Shown one piece after another: positions 1 through 7,077 of a stretch of 8,387 bases of DNA. Origin of the DNA: Treponema sp. (lineage in GTDB: Bacteria > Spirochaetota > Spirochaetia > Treponematales > Breznakiellaceae). A program made the translations under genes and the position numbers. The notes under the pieces are model-generated. The model searched no databases, was not told the origin of the DNA, and was given only the letters and a program-made list of their open reading frames with translations. Position 1 is the first letter of the stretch. Each line of letters starts with the position of its first letter. The stretch spans positions 1 through 8,387 of the forward strand of contig JAIROH010000006.1 in the NCBI GenBank assembly GCA_031257595.1, read 5' to 3'.

Positions 1-718
1 AATGCACGTTCTCATCGCTGATCTGCACAAACACGCTGCCGCTTTCGTGTAACAGTTCCCTCGCCAACAAGAGTCTGTCCAGCAGATACGTCAAATAGGA
101 ATGGATACCCAGTTCCCAGGTGTCCCGGAAGGCTTTTATCATTTCCGGCTCGCTGGTCAAGTCCTCGTCTTTCTTGTCCTTTACGTCCCGCTTGTTGACA
201 AAGGGCTGGAAGTTAGAGCCGTATTTTATGCCGTAGGGCGGGTCGATGTAGACCATCTGTACCTGCCCGGCCATGCCTTCCTTTTCCAGGAGGGAATTCA
301 TTATTACGAGGCTGTCCCCGGCAATGAGGCGGTTTGTCCATTTGTTTTTGTGCTGGTAGAATTCAATCTGGGTGTTCCGTTTTTTCATGCGGTCAAGGTC
401 GGATTCAAAGAGTTCTCCCTGTAATTCCTGTGTATCGTCGCCGATGGTCTGGACGGAGCGGATTATTTTGTGGGGGTTTATGACTTCATGGATATGGATA
501 GAAGATGTGGGAACGGTAAAGGATGTTCCTTCTTTTTTTCCGGCCCATTGCAGGGAGGGGTCTATGTGGGGGTCATATTCGTACTTTGCTTCGGGGCTTG
601 CCGCCATGTCGTACTGAGCCATGCCCACCGGAGGGATGTTGGCCCGGTCGTATTCGTCGTGGGTGTATGCGTCTATCTGGTTGAGGCGGCTGGCGTCGAT
701 GGTCTTTTTCTTGAACAT
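1..718 (-). CDS. Adenine-specific DNA methyltransferase (type III Mod-like), N-terminal part, cut by window edge
   Basis: The frame is open from ATG at 718 to the left edge (239 codons, no stop), so only the N-terminal part is present. A strong ribosome site, GGAGGGG, lies 5 bases before the ATG and fixes the start. Residues 131-139 (LIAGDSLVI) and 156-163 (VYIDPPYG) match the GD-N/S and DPPY (catalytic motif IV) regions of N6-adenine methyltransferases of the Mod type. The stretch around residues 189-237, ending in SGSVFVQISDENVH, is also typical of that family. The enzyme would transfer a methyl group from S-adenosylmethionine to adenine in a specific DNA site. The target-recognition region and SAM-binding motif I lie outside the window. 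A restriction partner, if any, would be further left, so an orphan methylase cannot be excluded. It follows the barrel gene by about 50 bases on the same strand; whether it shares that transcript is unknown. Confidence 0.88.
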   Translation of the reverse strand, partial: MFKKKTIDASRLNQIDAYTHDEYDRANIPPVGMAQYDMAASPEAKYEYDPHIDPSLQWAGKKEGTSFTVPTSSIHIHEVINPHKIIRSVQTIGDDTQELQGELFESDLDRMKKRNTQIEFYQHKNKWTNRLIAGDSLVIMNSLLEKEGMAGQVQMVYIDPPYGIKYGSNFQPFVNKRDVKDKKDEDLTSEPEMIKAFRDTWELGIHSYLTYLLDRLLLARELLHESGSVFVQISDENVH

Positions 719-734
719 TAATTCCCCTCCACTT

Positions 735-752
735 GATTATGTTTAGATAATC
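735..752. repeat. Short inverted repeat in the barrel gene-methyltransferase spacer
   Basis: GATTAT and ATAATC are perfect 6-base arms around a 6-base loop, between the stop of the barrel gene and the start of the methyltransferase. No T-run follows on the minus strand, so it does not read as an intrinsic terminator. It may be chance in AT-rich sequence or a weak operator. Confidence 0.25.
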
Positions 753-768
753 TATTTTCCAATCAGTG

Positions 769-2217
769 CTAAAATTTCCAGGTAAGCACGGTCTTTACAT
801 AGCTGTTGTCCCGGTACTGGCCAAGTTCGCCGTCACCGTCACCTCCGAAAAAGCCCGCCGACACTTCCATGGAAAGATCGTTCTTTGTCCAGACAACGGC
901 GGGGATAACAAGAAAATCCTCGTCTTCGATGCCCCAAAGGGCCGTGGTTTTTAGTTCCAGTTCGTCCCGGAAAAATTTTTTAGAAAGAATCGCGGTAATG
1001 CGGGTTGAGGTCATCGGAGTCGCCTCGGTAACGGGCAGGGGGGCCATATCTATAATTTTCGCATCAACATCGACAACGGGGTTTGTAAGACTAAACAGCG
1101 CGATGTTGTCCTGCATCAGCCGGATTCTGCCGTTCCCCTGGAGGTTAAGGTTGATCCCCCAAAAAAGATTCCGGTCGAATCCCAGCGAATATACGATCGC
1201 CGGATTTTCCACCGCCGGATCGTCGCCTTCCAGATCCGAAGTCAGATTAACGCCAAGTTCCGAACGCAGGTTAAAGCCGAAAAGGACCTGGGCGTAGTCA
1301 ACGCCAATCTGGTGATAACGGTTATAATCGACATTAATCCACGTATTAGGCGGCGGAATCAGGCCGGCAATAACGTTAACGCCGGGCCTGAAAAAGTAAC
1401 CCGTATAGTACTGGAACCCAAGATCCGCCCGGCCGATCGTCGTCGTAAAACGGATCCCGCCCTGGGCGTGATCGAGCCTTTCCACCCTGTCGGTATACAC
1501 GTCGTCAAGGGTTTTTCCGGATACGGACAACAGAAGTGATTCAAGATCGCTCATCTGCGAGGGTCTCCAGCGTCCCGCAAAATCAAAGTTGTGGGCGCGG
1601 AACCAGGGAACAAACACCCCTTCAAGCTTCGTAAAGTCTCCGGGACTGTAAGAAACATGAACCATCGGCCGGGCGATCTTCATCCCCAGCTGATTTGTAA
1701 TATCGGTAAGATCCGAATAATCAAACGGATTGATCACGTCAAGCGGACCCATGCTGTCCGCCCGGCCCCAGCTTAATTTGCGAAGGCCCAGCTCAGCCTC
1801 AAACGCTTTTACGCCAACGCGCGCGTAGGCTTCGTCAACCAAAAGCAGTTTATCGGTGTCAAAACGCAGATTCAAAAACGCGTCCACATGGGACATGGTT
1901 AAGGAAACGTTAAGCTTGCCCGAAATATCCCCCAACCGCTCAATGTCAAAATCTTCGTCTCCGGTAAAAACCCTGTCGTAGGCCAGAAGCATCCCGGCCA
2001 CCTCGCCGCCCGCTTTCAGCGCCCCCGGGGAAAACCCGAAACCGTCATCACCGCTGTCGTTAAAGCCGAAATCGCCGCCTTCGTCACCGGCTTCCGGCGC
2101 CTGCCCACCCGAATCATCCGCCGGACCAAAACCGAAGTCCTGGGCAAAAAGCGCGGAAAACGCGCCCATCAGAATCAAAAAAGAAACGGCGCGTTTCATT
2201 CGCCGGGAAAACTTCAT
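769..2217 (-). CDS. Outer-membrane beta-barrel protein of an RND export operon (DUF1302-like)
   Basis: This 482-residue protein starts with a signal peptide (residues 1-25, cleavage likely ALFA|Q26). Residues 28-62 form an acidic, glycine-rich segment with repeated FGF/FGFG units. From about residue 70 there are alternating hydrophobic/polar strands typical of a barrel, and the protein ends in LTWKF, a terminal aromatic residue of the kind used as an outer-membrane assembly signal. Residues 146-167 (RKLSWGRADSMGPLDVINPF and on) resemble the GR-x-WGRAD-x-x-PLDVVNP signature of DUF1302-type proteins, which are commonly encoded with RND exporters. The start overlaps the LolA-like stop by 4 bases (ATGA), and a weak AGGG lies 5 bases upstream; Met7 is an alternative start. 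I infer that it is the outer-membrane exit or receptor for cargo carried by the two upstream products. The barrel call is firm; the exact family is less so. Confidence 0.85.
   Translation of the reverse strand: MKFSRRMKRAVSFLILMGAFSALFAQDFGFGPADDSGGQAPEAGDEGGDFGFNDSGDDGFGFSPGALKAGGEVAGMLLAYDRVFTGDEDFDIERLGDISGKLNVSLTMSHVDAFLNLRFDTDKLLLVDEAYARVGVKAFEAELGLRKLSWGRADSMGPLDVINPFDYSDLTDITNQLGMKIARPMVHVSYSPGDFTKLEGVFVPWFRAHNFDFAGRWRPSQMSDLESLLLSVSGKTLDDVYTDRVERLDHAQGGIRFTTTIGRADLGFQYYTGYFFRPGVNVIAGLIPPPNTWINVDYNRYHQIGVDYAQVLFGFNLRSELGVNLTSDLEGDDPAVENPAIVYSLGFDRNLFWGINLNLQGNGRIRLMQDNIALFSLTNPVVDVDAKIIDMAPLPVTEATPMTSTRITAILSKKFFRDELELKTTALWGIEDEDFLVIPAVVWTKNDLSMEVSAGFFGGDGDGELGQYRDNSYVKTVLTWKF
2032..2136 (-). 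repeat. FGFG/acidic low-complexity tract in the barrel protein (residues 28-62)
   Basis: FGFG (28-31), DFGF (49-52) and DDGFGF (57-62) recur in an Asp/Gly/Glu-rich segment directly after the signal peptide. A related tract occurs in the RND exporter of the same operon. At DNA level the 11-mer ccaaaaccgaa on the plus strand is present here (2126-2136) and twice in the exporter tract (4068-4078 and 4134-4144). Confidence 0.75.
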
Positions 2218-2987
2218 TGTACCCTGCCCCGTTCAAGAAACGCCGTGGTAAAAACCTGTTCGGGAATGGGATCGTCGTATTTAAGAATCTCCACGTCAAT
2301 CGTGGTATTGGTTCCCGCGGCAAGCGTCGTCATCCGCGTCTTTACCGGGGAAAGCCTTCCCTGAATGTTTTTAAGCTCAAGTATCTCAAGGGTTTTTACA
2401 TGGTTCCCCCGTTTGTCGAAAAGTTCCACTTTGTAATTAACCTTGTCGTCTTTTCCTATCCACTGGATCATCTTTGAATACTGGTAAGAGCCGTCTTTCG
2501 GTTTTGATTCGACAACATAGCACGCCTTGCCGTTAAGGGCTTCTTCCCGAAGCAGCGTATGGGTATCAAGATCCGGATCCCTGTCGGCGGAGGAGATGTC
2601 GTCATAGGAAAGGTCTGTCCCCACAAAGCTTCCCGATCCTTCCGAAGCGGCGATACGACGGACTTTTCCAAGGGACGGCAGAAATATCCACTGATCGTTT
2701 GAACCGCCGCCGGTTTCCATCGTAAGAAAACGGGTGTTCGCCACATTGGCGGGACTTTGAAAAATAACCACGGTTCTTGAACCTTTGGGACCGTCTTTTG
2801 AATATTGATCGATACGGCGTTCCGTCGTGGAGCCGTTTTTCGCGGCAATGGTCATTCGGGATCGGCTTGATATGGTATCGGCGCTGATCCTGTCCCTGGC
2901 GTCCCGGACAATCGAAGCGGCGTCCTGGGCGGCCGCGCCGAAAACGGCAATAACCGTCATCAAAAGAAAAAAGAAAAAACGTTTCAT
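2214..2987 (-). CDS. Periplasmic outer-membrane lipoprotein-sorting (LolA-like) protein
   Basis: This 257-residue protein has a clear signal peptide (residues 1-21, cleavage near GAAA|Q) and no lipobox, so it should be a soluble periplasmic protein. The central stretch QWIFLPSLGKVRRIA followed by GSFVGTDLSYDDIS is the hallmark of the LolA-like 'outer membrane lipoprotein-sorting protein' family that is usually encoded beside RND/MMPL exporters. The LolA fold is a half-barrel that holds a lipid chain. I infer that this protein ferries a lipid-like cargo, or helps load or unload it, between the exporter and the outer-membrane partner. An AGGAG ribosome site 7 bases before the ATG at 2987 supports the start, which overlaps the exporter stop by 4 bases (ATGA). 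Its stop overlaps the barrel start in the same way. Length is normal for the family and no defect is visible. Confidence 0.9.
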   Translation of the reverse strand: MKRFFFFLLMTVIAVFGAAAQDAASIVRDARDRISADTISSRSRMTIAAKNGSTTERRIDQYSKDGPKGSRTVVIFQSPANVANTRFLTMETGGGSNDQWIFLPSLGKVRRIAASEGSGSFVGTDLSYDDISSADRDPDLDTHTLLREEALNGKACYVVESKPKDGSYQYSKMIQWIGKDDKVNYKVELFDKRGNHVKTLEILELKNIQGRLSPVKTRMTTLAAGTNTTIDVEILKYDDPIPEQVFTTAFLERGRVQ

Positions 2988-5770
2988 ATAACGCTCCTGT
3001 TTTTATAGACAAACCCCGGCTTTATCGCCAAAAGCAGGGCCGGTATCACCGTAAGGCTTACCAGGGCGCTTGTTCCCATGGTCAGGGCGATAAGCAGTCC
3101 GAAATCGCCGAGCATGTTGAAGCGTGAAAAGATAAGCACGGCGAATCCCGCCCCCACCGACACGGCGTTAATGATAATCGCCTTTCCCGAAACGGCAAAG
3201 CTCCTCCCCAGAAAGTTCCGCTTGTCCTTCGGGTTTTTGTTGAGGAGGGCAAGGTCTGTAATGCCCAATTCCGCCACTTCCCGTTTAAAGGCTTCCATGT
3301 AGTGAATCGTGTAGTCGATGCCTATACCCACGGCGAGGCTCGCTATCATCGATGTGCCGATATTGAGTTTTATGCCCAAAAAACCCATGACGGCAAAATT
3401 TATCAGTATCGAAATTGAAAGAGGCACGATGCCGACAAGACCGCCCGCAACGGATCTGTTTGACACGGCGATTATTATAAAAACCAGAACAAGGGAAATG
3501 ATAACCGAGATAATCTGGGATTGTACCACCTGCCGGTTGAGCGAAGATTCAACCATCGCGCTTCCCCCAATCGTAACGTTGATCGAGGCGGGAAAATTCG
3601 CCGTCACAAAATTCCTGATCTCTTCAAGCGCCCGCCCCGTGTCGGCTTCTCCCAGGGTACGCAGCTGTACGGTACTTTTGATGGCCGTCGGTTCCAGCGG
3701 ATCGTTGGCGTAGGAGTCGATGTCGCCGGAAAGGAGGATAAGGTAATTTGAAACCAGCGCGGAAAGTTCTTCGGGCCTTGTTTTGCCGTAACGGGCCGGA
3801 TCGGATGGTATCTCGTAATAGGAGGCGCCTTCGTAATTGACAAGCTTTTTCAGTTCCCACACAAACTCGCCGGCGTCGATCTCCCGGTTTCGCCCGGACC
3901 GGGAGGCCCGGCTTAACAGTTCCGTCAGCTCCGCAATCGTCCAGGCTTTTTCTCCGGGAAACCCGGCGTTCGCCGGAGTGTCCACCGTGGCATTTGCCGC
4001 GGCATTCGCCGAATCCGCCGCGGACGGGCCAGGGGCCGGCCCGCCGCCGAAAACGAACGTGTCTGCACCAAAACCGAACGCCGGTTCACCGTCAAAGCCG
4101 AACGCGGGCTCGTTACTGAAAGCGGAATCGTCCCCAAAACCGAAAGCCGTCCCGCCGGGATCTTCCGTGGGGCGAAGGCCGCTGGGGCTTTCGTCAACGT
4201 TAAAGACTTGGTTAATCCGCTTAACGAGATCCGTAAAACCCACAACCCTGCCGACTTCGGGAACCTCTCTTTCCAGATAGGCGGCAAGGGAATCCATCGC
4301 GCCAAGGCTTTCCGGGCCGAGGAGGATTTCGCTTGAATCCGCCTCGGCTACCACGCTTACGATTTTGGACCCGCCGAACTTTTCCCTGATAAAACGATCC
4401 GACTTTGAAATGTCGGTATCGTTTTTAAAGTATTCTATAAATACATTGTCGATGATAAGCCTTGAAGCGCCAAGGACGGAAACAAGTATCAGTACCGAAG
4501 AACAAAAAAGGACCAGCCCTTTTCGCATCGCGATAACGGTAAAAAAGCGGCCGGCGCTTCGGGCAAAAAGGCCTTCTTCACGTCCGAAAGGGACTTCTTC
4601 GGCCCCTGACTTTTCGCCGAAACTTTTCCGTTCCGGCCCCCGCAGAATGACGAGCGCGGGGATCATCGTCATGGCGACGGCGAATGAGGCCAGCACACCA
4701 AAGCTCGCGAAAAAGCCGAATTCCCGAATGGGCAGAACCGTCGTAAAACAAAACGACGAAAAACCGGCAAACGTGGTAAGGGCGGCAAGAAAAACCGGCT
4801 TTCGTATTTTGTTGACCGTCGCGCATACAAGTTCAAAGTGATCTTCCCGGCTCAACTCCCGTCCCGTAACGCCGGAAGAAGCCGCGAAATCTTCCCGGTA
4901 ATGGGTAATAACGTGGATGCCGTAGGCGCTTCCTACGGCGACAAGTATCACCGGAAGCACCGTGGAAATTACCGAAAGCTTTATGTCGAAAAAGGGCATG
5001 GCTCCCACGGACCATACGGCGGCGATAAGAACCGTAAGGAGGGGCAGGATTACGGCGGAAAGCCGCCTGAACGAAAAGAAAAGGACGACAAGCACGACGA
5101 GAATTACCAGCGGGACCAGAAGCCGCAGATCCGATCGGACGGCTTCGTTGATCGTGGCGCTGATCACGGGAATTCCCGTTACGTAGACTTCCGCCCGGCC
5201 GTCGAACATTTCCCGGGCAATGTCCCGCACCTGAATAAAGCTGTCCACGACTTCGGGTTTGCCGGCGTCTTCGTTTGAAATGTTCATCGGCACAAGGATC
5301 TGTGTGGCGGTAAAATCGTCGGAAATAAGGGAACGCCGGTACATATCCCAGGAAAGAATCCGCTCCTTTAACGCGGCAATCTCTTCTTTGGTTCCGGAAA
5401 AATCATCGGGCAGCAGCTTTTCCACGGTAATGGCGTCGGCCGAACCGGTAATGTAATCGGCATTGACGATGGAACTAACCGGATCGATAATCTCGATCTG
5501 CTCAACCCGGTCTACATATTCACGTATCGTCTCAAGAAACGAAGCCTCAAATACATCGCCGTAGTGCCGCCTGAGACCGACAAGAATAAACAGGGAACTT
5601 CCAAATGTATCGTCAATATATTCGGAAACCCTGCGGGCGGGATCGTCGGGAGAAATAAAACGAAAATTGTTGTTGTCCAGTTCTACCTGCGGAAGCCGGG
5701 ACGCGAAAAAAAACGTGATCGCCCCAATCACCAAAAGAATCGCTATAGGATACCGGTAGATTTTTTTCAT
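2984..5770 (-). CDS. RND/MMPL-family inner-membrane exporter
   Basis: The 928-residue product has the doubled RND layout. An N-terminal membrane segment (about 8-23) precedes a periplasmic domain (about 25-215) and a bundle of segments (about 218-235, 237-260, 266-290, 325-376). The second half repeats this: a segment near 417-440, a periplasmic domain (440-745), then 752-770, 774-800, 806-825 and 860-916. The second-half motif GIGIDYTIHY (815-824) keeps the membrane Asp (D819) of the proton relay; the equivalent first-half site (VGSAYGIHVITHY, 279-291) has lost it. An FGFG-rich insert lies at 542-577, followed by an Ala/Pro-rich linker to about 605. I chose ATG 5770 rather than the TTG at 5848, because the extra 26 codons cover a good promoter and are not membrane-like. 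No clear ribosome site precedes 5770, which leaves some doubt. Cargo is unknown; relatives move lipids, hopanoids or other hydrophobic compounds. Confidence 0.9.
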   Translation of the reverse strand: MKKIYRYPIAILLVIGAITFFFASRLPQVELDNNNFRFISPDDPARRVSEYIDDTFGSSLFILVGLRRHYGDVFEASFLETIREYVDRVEQIEIIDPVSSIVNADYITGSADAITVEKLLPDDFSGTKEEIAALKERILSWDMYRRSLISDDFTATQILVPMNISNEDAGKPEVVDSFIQVRDIAREMFDGRAEVYVTGIPVISATINEAVRSDLRLLVPLVILVVLVVLFFSFRRLSAVILPLLTVLIAAVWSVGAMPFFDIKLSVISTVLPVILVAVGSAYGIHVITHYREDFAASSGVTGRELSREDHFELVCATVNKIRKPVFLAALTTFAGFSSFCFTTVLPIREFGFFASFGVLASFAVAMTMIPALVILRGPERKSFGEKSGAEEVPFGREEGLFARSAGRFFTVIAMRKGLVLFCSSVLILVSVLGASRLIIDNVFIEYFKNDTDISKSDRFIREKFGGSKIVSVVAEADSSEILLGPESLGAMDSLAAYLEREVPEVGRVVGFTDLVKRINQVFNVDESPSGLRPTEDPGGTAFGFGDDSAFSNEPAFGFDGEPAFGFGADTFVFGGGPAPGPSAADSANAAANATVDTPANAGFPGEKAWTIAELTELLSRASRSGRNREIDAGEFVWELKKLVNYEGASYYEIPSDPARYGKTRPEELSALVSNYLILLSGDIDSYANDPLEPTAIKSTVQLRTLGEADTGRALEEIRNFVTANFPASINVTIGGSAMVESSLNRQVVQSQIISVIISLVLVFIIIAVSNRSVAGGLVGIVPLSISILINFAVMGFLGIKLNIGTSMIASLAVGIGIDYTIHYMEAFKREVAELGITDLALLNKNPKDKRNFLGRSFAVSGKAIIINAVSVGAGFAVLIFSRFNMLGDFGLLIALTMGTSALVSLTVIPALLLAIKPGFVYKNRSVI
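4040..4147 (-). repeat. FGFG/acidic tandem-like tract in the exporter's second periplasmic domain (residues 542-577)
   Basis: AFGFGDDSAF, then PAFGFDGEPAFGFGADTF and FGGG, form a degenerate repeat of about 10 residues with Asp/Glu/Pro between the aromatic units. It sits in a region where RND periplasmic domains vary in length, so it is likely a flexible surface insert. The same type of tract lies at the mature N terminus of the barrel protein. Confidence 0.75.
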
Positions 5771-5779
5771 ATCATTATC

Positions 5780-5809
5780 GGGGCTTTGATCCGGTTGCGG
5801 AAAGGCCCC
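5780..5809 (-). promoter_or_regulatory. Hairpin in the leader of the export operon
   Basis: On the minus strand GGGGC (5809-5805) pairs with GCCCC (5784-5780) across a 20-base loop. With the promoter predicted at 5848-5819, transcription would begin near 5812, so this stem would sit almost at the 5' end of the mRNA and about 10 bases before the ATG at 5770. It could stabilise the message or limit ribosome access; five pairs make this tentative. Confidence 0.35.
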
Positions 5810-5818
5810 TACTGTATA

Positions 5819-5848
5819 ACTATACCGGGAACAGCCCGGCAATATCAA
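5819..5848 (-). promoter_or_regulatory. Sigma70-type promoter of the RND-LolA-barrel operon, with dyad in the spacer
   Basis: On the minus strand TTGATA (5848-5843, 5 of 6 to consensus) and TATAGT (5824-5819, 5 of 6) are separated by 18 bases. The spacer holds a perfect dyad, CCGGG-ctgtt-CCCGG (5839-5825), which could be a repressor site. The predicted start of transcription near 5812 gives a leader of about 40 bases before the exporter ATG. Confidence 0.65.
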
Positions 5849-6032
5849 GTACTGCGTTCTGTCTTAATCAAACGACATAATAATGGCAAAGTCCGCGTCG
5901 CTGCTTATCGAAGCAGGCACACGAAAAAGTTTGAAAAAGATGATAGAGCCAATCCCAAAAACTGAAGTTTTGGAAAAGCATCGATAGTCATCGAATTTGC
6001 GTGGCGACGACAACAGCTTGCGTCTATGGGCG
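5849..6032. other. Gene-free stretch between the export operon promoter and the palindrome
   Basis: No convincing gene is present. The minus-strand open frame that crosses it (6223 to 5864) has no ribosome site and also runs through the palindrome and the comF end. The stretch holds two small dyads: CCAAAA/TTTTGG (5955-5973) and TGCTT-ATCG-AAGCA (5902-5915). Neither is followed by a T-run. They lie upstream of the operon promoter and might be regulator sites or remnants of a repeat element. Confidence 0.5.
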
Positions 6033-6184
6033 GCACAGCGCCCGGAGGATATAACAGGCGCACACAGAAAAACGGCGAAGGCGGGTGTCCCTGGAACCGG
6101 TACGAACCCCGCTTCGTGCCGGTTCCAGGGACAGGTCCCGCCGGTTTCGTTATTGTGCGCCTGTTCCAGGCACGGGTGCTGTGC
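6033..6184. repeat. Large imperfect inverted repeat (about 150 bp) downstream of comF
   Basis: The core arms 6086-6106 and 6113-6133 match at 20 of 21 positions around a 6-base loop. Outside a 3-base bulge, ggcggg (6080-6085) pairs with cccgcc (6137-6142). Further out, aacaggcgcaca (6053-6064) pairs perfectly with tgtgcgcctgtt (6154-6165). At the ends, gcacagcgccc (6033-6043) pairs with gggtgctgtgc (6174-6184) with one mismatch. A second 9-bp hairpin, CAGGCACGG/CCGTGCCTG (6167-6200), uses part of the right arm and ends 4 bases before the comF stop. The layout resembles a small non-coding palindromic (MITE- or REP-like) element, which could also act as the 3' end structure for comF. No transposase or clear target-site duplication is visible. 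Confidence 0.8.
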
Positions 6185-6204
6185 AGTACGTCCGTGCCTG
6201 TGAA

Positions 6205-6966
6205 TCAGTCGTAAAAGAGGCATATTCCGTATACATTTACGGTTCCCGCGGATTTTAACGCTTCGGCGCAGGCGTCCATCGTTGATCCGGTGGTATACAC
6301 ATCGTCAAAAACAAGAGCCGTTTTGGGGATCTTATTTTTGCCGTAGTCTTCCCGAGTCTGTATCTTTCCCCTAAGGTTGATCCGCCGCTTTTCCCGGTCA
6401 AGGATCTTTTGGGTATCGGAACTAAGCCGCCTTAGGCAGCGGCAGACCGTTTCGCCGTCCTTTTCCAGCAGTTTTGCCAGATATTCAACCTGATCCCAGC
6501 CGGTTTTCCGTATCTTTCCCGGCCTCGGAGGAACGGGAACCCAGGCAAAAGCGCCGGCCCCCGACGGATCGGCGGAAAATTTATCCTCCCAAAACGGGGA
6601 TGAAGCGGCCCGTACAAGACATTCGCGCAAAAACCGTCCGAGGTTCCGGCGGGAACCGAATTTGTAGGCTCTGAGGATCTTCCGGTACTCCCCCTGATAG
6701 GGAAAAAGCGAAAACACCCTGTCGAAAGAACGTTCCGGGCCGCGCCTGCAAGCCATACAGGTTTCCCGTTCGGAAATAAGGGGTTTTCCACAGATCGCGC
6801 AACATCGTGGATCTCCGGAAAAAACGTCAAGAAACCTGTTCCGGCAGCCGGAACAAAGGCCGAAATTCGCGGAAAGAAAAATGGGTTTTCCGCAGCATGC
6901 GCAGCCCTGTGGAAAGATCATTTCCCCAAGCAGGCCCGCCATGGCCGGGAACAGCGGGGTTTTCAT
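6205..6966 (-). CDS. comF: ComF-family phosphoribosyltransferase-like protein
   Basis: The 253-residue protein has two N-terminal zinc-ribbon-like Cys sets: C22/C24/C25 with C38/C41, and C55/C56/C59 with C70/C73. A type I phosphoribosyltransferase domain follows. Family landmarks are YQGEYRKILRAYKFGSRRNL (90-109), VPVPPRP (143-149), the RGFNQ-like KTGWDQVEYLA (154-164), SSDTQKILDREKRRINL (182-198), and the PRPP-binding loop VFDDVYTTGST (219-229). ComF proteins are linked to DNA uptake in competent bacteria, but most members have no proven reaction and many occur in non-competent species. Length is normal. The ATG at 6966 lies inside a strong palindrome and has no clear ribosome site; Met9 or Met16 are possible starts. 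It stands alone on its transcript here, ending at a palindromic element. Confidence 0.92.
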   Translation of the reverse strand: MKTPLFPAMAGLLGEMIFPQGCACCGKPIFLSANFGLCSGCRNRFLDVFSGDPRCCAICGKPLISERETCMACRRGPERSFDRVFSLFPYQGEYRKILRAYKFGSRRNLGRFLRECLVRAASSPFWEDKFSADPSGAGAFAWVPVPPRPGKIRKTGWDQVEYLAKLLEKDGETVCRCLRRLSSDTQKILDREKRRINLRGKIQTREDYGKNKIPKTALVFDDVYTTGSTMDACAEALKSAGTVNVYGICLFYD

Positions 6967-6990
6967 ACCCTTATAAGGGCATGAAAACCC
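6957..6990. repeat. 34-base near-perfect palindrome spanning the comF start codon
   Basis: Two 17-base arms match at 16 positions (one A/C mismatch) with no spacer. The centre is CCCTTATAAGGG (6968-6979), flanked by GGGTTTTCAT on the left and ATGAAAACCC on the right. The comF ATG (6966-6964) lies in one arm, so in comF mRNA it would be base-paired. It is either a protein-binding dyad or a translation-limiting hairpin. Confidence 0.75.
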
Positions 6991-7048
6991 GTACTGCTTT
7001 AATATGGGTTAAAAAAGCAAAAAATACCCTGCTCAGCGGGCCAGTCTT

Positions 7049-7077
7049 AATATGAAAATGATAATCATTTTCATATT
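7049..7077. promoter_or_regulatory. Fur-family operator (probable Zur box) of the zinc unit
   Basis: A 29-base perfect palindrome (14+1+14). Its central 19 bases, GAAAATGATAATCATTTTC (7054-7072), match the classical Fur box GATAATGATAATCATTATC at 17 of 19 positions. The right end overlaps the first two bases of the -35 element at 7076, a position where a bound repressor would block polymerase. The downstream genes concern zinc, so I infer the zinc sensor Zur rather than the iron sensor Fur; sequence alone cannot settle this. It may also influence comF, which starts about 83 bases away on the other strand. Confidence 0.85.

Noticed and set aside
4365..4841. 158-codon plus-strand open frame inside the exporter gene
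   Set aside because: It is a shadow of the RND coding frame, rich in Arg/Lys/Ser as expected from an antisense frame, without a ribosome site.
5771..5848. TTG start giving a 954-residue exporter
   Set aside because: The extension lacks membrane or signal character and coincides with a promoter; exporters of this type begin close to the first membrane helix, as with ATG 5770.
5955..5973. CCAAAA/TTTTGG hairpin as a terminator
   Set aside because: No T-run follows on either strand and no gene ends next to it.
5864..6223. 119-codon minus-strand open frame with a VPVPGT-type peptide
   Set aside because: It overlaps the comF end and is encoded largely by the palindrome arms. It has no ribosome site and no domain, so it is a by-product of the repeat.
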